The notes beneath the pieces are model-generated. The model was not told the origin of the DNA, did not search any database, and saw nothing but the letters and a program-made list of their open reading frames with translations. 5,274 nt of DNA from an uncultured Candidatus Melainabacteria bacterium (GTDB lineage Bacteria; Cyanobacteriota; Vampirovibrionia; Gastranaerophilales; Gastranaerophilaceae): NCBI GenBank assembly GCA_934675225.1, contig CAKUQA010000124.1:1-5274 (forward strand), in the 5' to 3' direction. Shown here in pieces: positions 1-5,274 of this stretch (the stretch's first letter is position 1; every line of letters starts with the position of its first letter). The translations under genes were made by a program, and so were the position numbers.

Positions 1-2
1 AT

Positions 3-1643
3 TTAATGCAGGAAAAAGGTGATATTTACGGACAAGTTAAGGCTTTAACGCTCAAGACCAAAGACGGATATGAAGAATTAAGTTACATCGAGATTTCAAG
101 AAAAGCAAAGAAATTTGCGAACTATTTAATAGAAACTGTTGGAGTTCAGCGAGGGGAAAGAATTGCTATAATTTGTGAATCACGTCCCGAATTTTCTATT
201 GGTATGTTTGGGTCAATTCAAACTGGAGCAATAACAGTTCCATTGGATGTTAAATTAACAGTTCCAGAGCATACACATATTCTAAACGATTGTAATCCTC
301 GAATTTTGTTATGCTCAAGCCATTACTTGGAACACGCAATCGAAGTTAAAAATAATGTACCATCCATTGAGTATATTTTTGTTTTGGATGATGAGAATGA
401 ACAATCTAATGAAAATTGTCCATTAATCTCAACACTCGAGGCGGATATTGATAAAAATTTGGGCAGACCAAGAACATTGGATGAAACAGCTCTGATTGTC
501 TATACATCAGGTACTACTGGAAATCCGAAAGGTGTAATGATTAGTTTTGGAAATATATATTCTCAGCTCAGAGATTTTGAATATATGTTCAAGCTAACTA
601 ATGATAATACTTTGCTTTCTATCTTGCCTTTAAATCATTTGTTGGAGCTTGATTGTGGATTTTTCGGAATGCTTTATATGGGTGCAAAAGTTGTTTATAT
701 AAAGTCTTTAAATCCGAAAGAATTGACTTCAACGATGAAAGAAAAAGGAATTACAAATATGATTGTGGTTCCGCTTGTAGCCAAAATGCTTAAAAATTCT
801 ATTGATAAACAGATTAAAAAACAGCCTGAAAGTGCACAAAAAGCATTTAAAATACTCTACGGTCTTGCAAAATTTGCTCCTCGTAAACTTCGCCGTTTGA
901 TGTTTAAATCGGTTATCGATGGATTGGGTGGTAAGTTAGAATGTTTTATTTGTGGAGGAGCTCCATTAGAAGATAATGTGGCAGAATTCTTTGAAAGGAT
1001 TGGTGTTCCTGTATTCCAAGGGTACGGTTTGACGGAAACGTCTCCGACAATTTCTACAAATCGTTACGGTCATTCAAAAATCGGTACTGTTGGTCAGGCA
1101 TTACCTTCTGTTATGGTTAAAATTGCTGATAATGGTGAAATTTTAGCCACCGGTCCGAATGTAATGCAAGGGTACTATAACAAACCTGAGATGACTAAAG
1201 AAGTGATTGATGAAGATGGCTGGTTCCACACTGGTGACATTGGTGAAATCGATAAAGACGGTTTTATAAAAATTACAGGAAGAATTAAAAATATGATAGT
1301 CCTTGGTGGAGGAAAGAAAATCTTCCCTGAAGAAGTTGAGGCGGTTTTAGAAACTTCAAAACTTATAAAAGAAGTCTGTGTTATGTCTTTGATTATAAAA
1401 TCCGGCAATAAGGCTGGTACGGAAGAAGTCGGTGCGATTATCTGCCCTGCTGACGATTTGCAAAATAAATCGAATGAAGAAATTCAAAAATTATTAGAAG
1501 ACGAGGTTAAAAAGTTGTCAGAATCTAACCTTGCACCATATAAAGTTCCGACAGTTGTTGTTCTTCATCGTGATGAACTTCCGAAAACCTCAACCCGTAA
1601 AGTTAAACGTAAAGACCTTAAAGAATGGTATGAAAGTTTATAA
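3..1643 (+). CDS. AMP-forming long-chain fatty acyl-CoA (or acyl-ACP) synthetase, probably 5'-truncated by the window edge
   Basis: This is a cytosolic or membrane-associated adenylating enzyme that activates a fatty acid as acyl-AMP and passes it to CoA or acyl-carrier protein. Numbering from the ATG at position 6, the ANL-family motifs occur in order: phosphate-binding loop YTSGTTGNPKG (166-176), GGAPLE (317-322), GYGLTETSP (339-347), WFHTGD with the ribose-binding Asp (406-411), GR hinge region (425-426), and C-terminal PKTSTRKVKR with the likely catalytic Lys532. The Arg/Lys-rich stretch at about 270-310 before the GGAP motif is typical of bacterial FadD15/AasS-like long-chain enzymes. 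The frame is open upstream of the ATG (preceding codon TTA), no ribosome binding site is visible, and the protein begins abruptly at the part of the fold that normally follows an N-terminal helix. A start a few codons outside the window is therefore likely. CoA versus ACP as acceptor cannot be decided. The family call is secure; the substrate is inferred. Confidence 0.93.
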   Translation, partial: LMQEKGDIYGQVKALTLKTKDGYEELSYIEISRKAKKFANYLIETVGVQRGERIAIICESRPEFSIGMFGSIQTGAITVPLDVKLTVPEHTHILNDCNPRILLCSSHYLEHAIEVKNNVPSIEYIFVLDDENEQSNENCPLISTLEADIDKNLGRPRTLDETALIVYTSGTTGNPKGVMISFGNIYSQLRDFEYMFKLTNDNTLLSILPLNHLLELDCGFFGMLYMGAKVVYIKSLNPKELTSTMKEKGITNMIVVPLVAKMLKNSIDKQIKKQPESAQKAFKILYGLAKFAPRKLRRLMFKSVIDGLGGKLECFICGGAPLEDNVAEFFERIGVPVFQGYGLTETSPTISTNRYGHSKIGTVGQALPSVMVKIADNGEILATGPNVMQGYYNKPEMTKEVIDEDGWFHTGDIGEIDKDGFIKITGRIKNMIVLGGGKKIFPEEVEAVLETSKLIKEVCVMSLIIKSGNKAGTEEVGAIICPADDLQNKSNEEIQKLLEDEVKKLSESNLAPYKVPTVVVLHRDELPKTSTRKVKRKDLKEWYESL

Positions 1644-1674
1644 AAAAATCCTCTCATTAAGAGAGGATTTTTTT
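1642..1674. terminator. Bidirectional intrinsic terminator between convergent genes
   Basis: A perfect inverted repeat has arms TCCTCTC (1649-1655) and GAGAGGA (1661-1667) around a 5-nt loop ATTAA (1656-1660). An A-tract flanks it on the left (1642-1648) and a T-tract on the right (1668-1675). Read in either direction it gives a hairpin followed by a U-run, so it can end both the plus-strand synthetase transcript and the minus-strand operon. It overlaps the end of the plus-strand stop codon, and its right arm is coding sequence of the minus-strand ligase, whose stop codon (1657-1659) lies in the loop. Confidence 0.9.
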
Positions 1675-3141
1675 TAGCTTATCGTAATCAATTTTTGAAT
1701 TATGTCTTGGATCTCGTGGAATTTTTGTAATTACAACTTTATCAAATTCAAAATTTCGTTCTTTCAATTCCTGTTCAAGTTTAATTTTCGGGAGTTTTGT
1801 TTCAACAACGAGGACAATTTCATCTTTGATTTTTAAAACCGTTCCGATTTCAACACCTTCAATTTCTAAAAGAGCATTTTCTATTGGGAAAACATAAACT
1901 TCTTTACCTTTATGTTCAAAGCGATTTTTTACTCTGCCCATTAAAAATAAATTACCGTCATTATCAAGATACCCCGCATCGCCTGTTCTGTGCCATACTT
2001 GCATATTGTAGTGAATTTTAGCGAAATTTTGAGCTCTTTCGCTGTTATAATATTCTTTTAAAACGTGTTTGCCCTCGACACAAATTTCCCCAATCTCGCC
2101 AGTGGGCAGCCACATACTTTCAAAATCTTCTATCACTTTATCTGACGGCTTTATAATTTTTATGTTTATGTCGTCAATTGGTTTTCCTACATAAAGTCCG
2201 TCTTTGACATCACCTTTAAAATCTAAAAGCTCTCGGGTTGAAATTGACGCAATTGGTTCAGCTTCTGTTGAGCCATAAACTATTTCAACATTACAATTGA
2301 TAAATTTCTCTTGTAAAAGTTTAGCAGATTTAGGAAAAACAGGAGCCCCGCCTGTAAAAATCCTTTTTAATCCATTTATTTCTCCAAAATCAGCAAGCTT
2401 TTCATAAAACCGAGGAGAGCCGACAGATGTTGTTATGCCGTTATTTTTTATATCATTTAAGATTTTTTCAGGGTTTATATCTGCAGGTTTTTGAGGATTA
2501 AAATCTGGGATGACAGAAGTTGTTCCGCAAGCAAGATTATGCAAAATAAAGACTGGCAAACTTGCTAAATCTACATCATTTTCTTGAGGAGCAAGGTGTT
2601 TTTTTAAGACATAATGCTGTTCAAGTAAAAATTCGTGTGTTCTTTTTGCAGCTTTTGGTAAACCAGTTGAACCTGTTGTAAAAGTAATTAGTGCTGTTGT
2701 ATCAGATGTTGCGGGTTCAATCTCAATATTCTTTTTGGTTTTACGGATTTCCCCTGAAATTATATTTATCCCAACATCACGTACTTTTTTGCTAATAAAT
2801 TTCAATATGAATGCTTTTGGGCAAGCAATAAATGCTTTGCATGGAACAATAGTTAAAGCTTGGTCAAGTCTGTTTTTATCCGCCCAAGCATCGACAAAAA
2901 CAGCCGTTGCTCCAATATAAAAAATCGCAGACAAAATCTTATAAAGTTCAATTGTCATTGGAACAAAAATCAAAACATTGTCTCCTTTTTTTATTCCTTT
3001 TGACAAAAAATACTGTGCATATTCTTTGACATCTTGTGCCAATTTCTTATACGTAACTTTTTCTTTTTTATGTATAATGGCGAGTTTTTCAGGATGTTTT
3101 TCAGCGTTTTCGAATAAGATTTCTACGATATTATTTATCAT
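1657..3141 (-). CDS. OleC-like AMP-forming ligase (beta-lactone synthetase / fatty acid CoA ligase family)
   Basis: This 494-residue ANL adenylating enzyme has FTTGSTGLPKA (phosphate loop, 154-164), DLASLPVF (191-198), GSPRFYEKL (241-249), GGAPVFP (264-270), YGSTEAEP (289-296), LPTGEIGEI (345-353), WHRTGDAGYLD (383-393), GR (402-403) and C-terminal DPRHNSKI (477-484) with the likely catalytic Lys483. The WHR(T/M)GD, GSP, GAPV and DxRHNxKI signatures are those of OleC, which closes 2-alkyl-3-hydroxy acids to beta-lactones in long-chain olefin synthesis. Relatives are often annotated simply as fatty acid CoA ligases. At 494 residues it is shorter than typical OleC (about 550, from memory), and the phosphate loop ends PKA where PKG is usual. 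It is the last gene of the minus-strand operon: its ATG overlaps the upstream acyltransferase stop by 4 bp (ATGA) and a GGAG site lies 7 nt upstream. No OleA, OleB or OleD is present in the window, so olefin synthesis is unproven; a carboxylate-activating role for another lipid is equally possible. Confidence 0.88.
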   Translation of the reverse strand: MINNIVEILFENAEKHPEKLAIIHKKEKVTYKKLAQDVKEYAQYFLSKGIKKGDNVLIFVPMTIELYKILSAIFYIGATAVFVDAWADKNRLDQALTIVPCKAFIACPKAFILKFISKKVRDVGINIISGEIRKTKKNIEIEPATSDTTALITFTTGSTGLPKAAKRTHEFLLEQHYVLKKHLAPQENDVDLASLPVFILHNLACGTTSVIPDFNPQKPADINPEKILNDIKNNGITTSVGSPRFYEKLADFGEINGLKRIFTGGAPVFPKSAKLLQEKFINCNVEIVYGSTEAEPIASISTRELLDFKGDVKDGLYVGKPIDDINIKIIKPSDKVIEDFESMWLPTGEIGEICVEGKHVLKEYYNSERAQNFAKIHYNMQVWHRTGDAGYLDNDGNLFLMGRVKNRFEHKGKEVYVFPIENALLEIEGVEIGTVLKIKDEIVLVVETKLPKIKLEQELKERNFEFDKVVITKIPRDPRHNSKIDYDKLKKILS

Positions 3142-4088
3142 ATTTTAACTCCATAAAGTTTGTATTCGTGATAAAGTTCACCTGATAATATGTTTGCAGA
3201 TACATTATTTTCGTGCATAAGTGCATGGATTATATTGTCATATCCAGCATCTTTGGCTTTTTTGTGCATATATTCGGTTAAATATGATCCGATACCACGG
3301 TATTTGTAATCTGGAATCTGTGCAAGCGTTTTTATAATCAATGATTTTTCTCTTCTGTTATACAAATTGTCAAACCCGAAAATGAATGCAAGAGCATCAT
3401 TTTGTTCATTTTCTGCAATTAAAACCCATTCAGGGTTTAAAAAGCTTTTTACAGGCTCATACATTTTGAAAAATTCTTCAAATTCAATCGGAGTATAGAG
3501 AAAATTATTTACAAAACTCTTAATTGAAACCTCATAAATTTTTCTTATATCCCTTTCAAAATTATTTGGGTCAAATTTGCGTATTTTCACACCCTTTTGC
3601 TCAAATATTTTTTCAAATTTATTAAGTCTTGAATAATCCCTATCCAAATTTCTGCAAACTGATGATGTGTAATTCGCAATAGTTTCAAAACCGTATTGTT
3701 CAAAAAGTTCAGCATAATATGGCTTGTTGTAATTATCTAAAAGAAATGGAGGATTCTCAGATGGCAGAGTTACACGATACTTTTTCCATGTTGAACCGTT
3801 AATTGGTCCAATTAAGTAGTTATAGCCATTTTGTAATGCGTAATTTTTTATCTCGTCAAATAGAAATTTTACAGCATTAATATTATTTTCGGCTTCAAAA
3901 AATCCTATTTGAGCACGATTATTGGCATAAATAAGCCCAGCTCTTGCTAAAATTTTGTCACCCTCTTTTACGATAAATAATTTTTTGCAAACTGAAACAT
4001 CCTCTGATTTTGTCGTATAAAACGGGTCGCCATCATACAAAATTTTGGGAAATTTTAAAAATTCTTCTTTATTATCAGATAAATACAT
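3138..4088 (-). CDS. Two-lobed GNAT-fold acyltransferase-like protein (YghO-like)
   Basis: This soluble 316-residue protein appears to hold two acyltransferase lobes. The N-terminal lobe (about 1-145) contains IGPINGSTWKKYRV (93-106), then NYNKPYYAELFEQYGF (119-134). This resembles the GP-N-S and yN-pYY-l-e-yGF pattern of the large GNAT-like proteins related to E. coli YghO. The C-terminal lobe (about 165-316) has a recognisable acetyl-CoA-binding segment: LAQIPDYKYRGIGSYL (255-270) with R264-G265-x-G267, followed by a helix, and then ALMHENNVSANIL (289-301) like GNAT motif B. Family knowledge suggests transfer of an acetyl or longer acyl group from a CoA thioester to an amine; the substrate is unknown. 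The gene overlaps the upstream kinase by 14 bp and the downstream ligase by 4 bp, and has a strong AGGAG site 6 nt before the ATG, so the start is well supported. The operon context favours a lipid or lipid-linked substrate. The fold is fairly sure, the role is not. Confidence 0.8.
   Translation of the reverse strand: MYLSDNKEEFLKFPKILYDGDPFYTTKSEDVSVCKKLFIVKEGDKILARAGLIYANNRAQIGFFEAENNINAVKFLFDEIKNYALQNGYNYLIGPINGSTWKKYRVTLPSENPPFLLDNYNKPYYAELFEQYGFETIANYTSSVCRNLDRDYSRLNKFEKIFEQKGVKIRKFDPNNFERDIRKIYEVSIKSFVNNFLYTPIEFEEFFKMYEPVKSFLNPEWVLIAENEQNDALAFIFGFDNLYNRREKSLIIKTLAQIPDYKYRGIGSYLTEYMHKKAKDAGYDNIIHALMHENNVSANILSGELYHEYKLYGVKI
3149..3152 (-). promoter_or_regulatory. Ribosome binding site of the OleC-like ligase
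   Basis: On the minus strand GGAG lies 7 nt before the ATG at 3141, inside the last codons of the upstream acyltransferase gene. With the ATGA overlap it supports this start and translational coupling. Confidence 0.7.
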
Positions 4089-5196
4089 AACTCACTCCTA
4101 ACACTAGTGCTGAAATTATTGATGTAAACCATAAACCTTTATTCAAATCTTGGTTAAATAATTTTGTTTTGATTATTATACCTTCACAAATTATTGATGT
4201 TATAAAGGGATAAATTATATTTTGCCCAATAAATTTTCCTAAAAATGCACAAATAACAGGAACTGTTAAAATATAAAATATTGGTCTTACTCTGTATGCA
4301 TCAGCTTCTTCACAATCATAATTCAAAATCCAATCTGTTTTTGCACAAATAAACGAAAATGCAAAAAGAATTATTGCGTAAATATTGCCTAAAAGAGACC
4401 AGATAATATAATTTATCAGCCCTAAGAGTGTAACTCCAGAAAATCCTATTCTTTTATAAGGTAGCAACAAAACCAGATAGCCAACCAAAAATCCAATCAA
4501 TGCTAAAATTTGAAATGAAATTCCTTCAATTGTCGGAGTTATATTCTTAGATAAAATAAACATTGTCCCTAATGGAATGAATAAATTATCAGCACCTTTA
4601 AGACTTACACCTTCAAAAATAGTTACGATTATAGAAATTAAAAGTGCAATCAAAACACTTTCCACTCTACCTATTTGCGTTGACAAAAGTAAAATCAAAT
4701 GAACAATCAAAAAAGAAGTCAAAAAGAACGTAACAGAACCCTCAATGGTTTTTCTTGTTCCGACTTCGACCAAATATTCATTTGCACCGTAACTTTTTCC
4801 AACAAGTGCTGCTAATGCATCTGATATTGCTAAAATCAATATAGAAATAACATAGAACATTGGTTGATTTAAAATTTGTGAATATAAAAAGCAAGTGTAT
4901 ATTGCAATTGGATGATAAATTGCTCCGTCCGATTTCCTTTCCACTCCGTGAACTGATTGCAGCCAGCCGATTTTTTTAGTTATGAACATAATTGAAGCAA
5001 AACCAATTGCCAATGCCAAAACTGTCCAATGTGAAGTTAAAATAAACGGGAAAAATATTGTAACAAAAGCTCCACCAAAGTGAACAAATTTTCTTGTTGT
5101 TTCCGCTTTTGCACCTTTTTTTCGTAAAAATTCTGCAATTACAAAAAGTGATAAAAATATTATTGAAATTATACTTGCCCAAATTATATCAGTCAT
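4075..5196 (-). CDS. SEC59/DGK1/VTE5-family membrane lipid kinase with C-terminal membrane extension
   Basis: This integral membrane protein of 373 residues has roughly 10-12 hydrophobic segments. The first 215 residues carry every hallmark of the dolichol kinase/diacylglycerol kinase/phytol kinase family: RKFVHFGG (35-42), ISDALAALVGKSYG (124-137), RKTIEGSV (148-155) and FEGVSLKGADNLFIPLG (194-210). Characterised members phosphorylate a lipid alcohol such as dolichol, diacylglycerol or phytol, usually with CTP, at the cytosolic membrane face. The substrate here is unknown. Bacterial and cyanobacterial members known to me are usually near 200-240 residues. The remaining 160 residues (about 216-373) form another membrane region with KRIGFSG (248-254) and a short polar loop CEEADAYRVRP (295-305), which vaguely recalls the start of DUF92/TMEM19 proteins. 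The start is supported by a GAGGTG site 7 nt upstream. The gene overlaps the preceding gene by 8 bp and the following one by 14 bp. Confidence 0.87.
   Translation of the reverse strand: MTDIIWASIISIIFLSLFVIAEFLRKKGAKAETTRKFVHFGGAFVTIFFPFILTSHWTVLALAIGFASIMFITKKIGWLQSVHGVERKSDGAIYHPIAIYTCFLYSQILNQPMFYVISILILAISDALAALVGKSYGANEYLVEVGTRKTIEGSVTFFLTSFLIVHLILLLSTQIGRVESVLIALLISIIVTIFEGVSLKGADNLFIPLGTMFILSKNITPTIEGISFQILALIGFLVGYLVLLLPYKRIGFSGVTLLGLINYIIWSLLGNIYAIILFAFSFICAKTDWILNYDCEEADAYRVRPIFYILTVPVICAFLGKFIGQNIIYPFITSIICEGIIIKTKLFNQDLNKGLWFTSIISALVLGVSYVFI
4095..4099 (-). promoter_or_regulatory. Ribosome binding site of the GNAT-like gene
   Basis: AGGAG on the minus strand sits 6 nt before the ATG at 4088, within the 3' coding end of the kinase gene. 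It fixes the start and means ribosomes initiate 14 bp before the kinase stop codon. Confidence 0.8.
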
Positions 5197-5274
5197 TGTT
5201 TATCACCTCGTCAATAATAAAATCTTTATAGAAAAAAGCCCTGTCTTTTAGGTAAAGTTCTTTTGATAATTCTT
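5189..5274 (-). CDS. C-terminal end of an unidentified upstream gene (5'-truncated at the window edge)
   Basis: On the minus strand one frame stays open from the right edge for 27 codons and ends with TGA at 5191-5189. The peptide begins ELSKELYLKD, continues RAFFYKDF and ends IIDEVINND. The composition is charged and hydrophilic, as expected for the C-terminal tail of a soluble protein, and the other two minus-strand frames hit stops within this stretch. It overlaps the kinase start by 8 bp (AATGACTGA), the same arrangement as the other junctions of this operon, and the kinase ribosome binding site lies inside it. No function can be read from so short a tail. The gene's coding status rests on frame openness and operon architecture. 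Confidence 0.7.
   Translation of the reverse strand, partial: ELSKELYLKDRAFFYKDFIIDEVINND
5204..5209 (-). promoter_or_regulatory. Ribosome binding site of the lipid kinase
   Basis: GAGGTG on the minus strand lies 7 nt before the ATG at 5196, inside the last codons of the truncated upstream gene. It decides the kinase start and again points to coupled translation. Confidence 0.75.

Noticed and set aside
6..8. ATG at position 6 as the true start of the acyl-CoA synthetase
   Set aside because: The frame is open upstream, no ribosome binding site can be seen in the 5 available bases, and the protein would lack the usual N-terminal helix. It remains possible but less likely than a start outside the window.
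1175..1408. Minus-strand open frame of 77 codons inside the acyl-CoA synthetase gene
   Set aside because: It is antisense to the conserved HTGD/GR region of a clear gene, its peptide is low-complexity Ser/Pro/Ile-rich, and no family is recognisable.
2735..2920. Plus-strand open frame of 61 codons opposite the OleC-like ligase
   Set aside because: It is antisense to well-conserved coding sequence, with no recognisable domain.
4976..5182. Minus-strand open frame of 68 codons overlapping the kinase N-terminus in another frame
   Set aside because: It is a frame-shifted shadow of the kinase, rich in Cys, Phe and Asn as expected from out-of-frame AT-rich DNA.
1657..5196. A standard OleABCD long-chain olefin cluster
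   Set aside because: Only an OleC-like protein is present; the kinase and GNAT-like protein do not match OleA (thiolase), OleB (alpha/beta hydrolase) or OleD (short-chain dehydrogenase).

Overview
The window is AT-rich bacterial DNA, densely packed with genes and with almost no intergenic space. Nothing in it fixes the taxon. Clear AGGAG-type ribosome binding sites, low GC and Lys/Ile/Asn/Glu-rich proteins suggest a low-GC bacterium, and a gut-associated one is possible, but that is only an inference. There are no rRNA, tRNA, CRISPR or insertion-sequence features.

Layout: positions 1-1643 (+) carry an AMP-forming long-chain acyl-CoA/acyl-ACP synthetase that is probably cut at its 5' end by the window edge. 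It runs towards a minus-strand gene, and the two stop codons are 13 bp apart, with one compact bidirectional terminator hairpin at about 1642-1674. From the right edge to 1657 the minus strand holds an unbroken run of four overlapping genes. In transcription order these are: the last 27 codons of an unidentified gene (stop at 5189); a multi-pass membrane lipid kinase of the SEC59/DGK1/VTE5 type with a long C-terminal extension (5196-4075); a two-lobed GNAT-fold acyltransferase-like protein (4088-3138); and an OleC-like AMP-forming ligase (3141-1657). The overlaps are 8, 14 and 4 bp, and each of the three complete genes has a good Shine-Dalgarno site inside the preceding gene, so the four are almost certainly co-transcribed and translationally coupled.

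How they may work together: three of the minus-strand products point to lipid chemistry. One is a CTP-type kinase for a lipid alcohol, one an N-acyltransferase-like protein, and one an adenylating enzyme resembling the beta-lactone synthetase OleC of long-chain olefin biosynthesis. No OleA, OleB or OleD partner is visible, so the operon is probably not a standard olefin cluster, although its upstream part lies outside the window. The best reading is an uncharacterised lipid-modification or lipid-salvage operon facing a general fatty-acid activating enzyme. The substrates cannot be read from the sequence.
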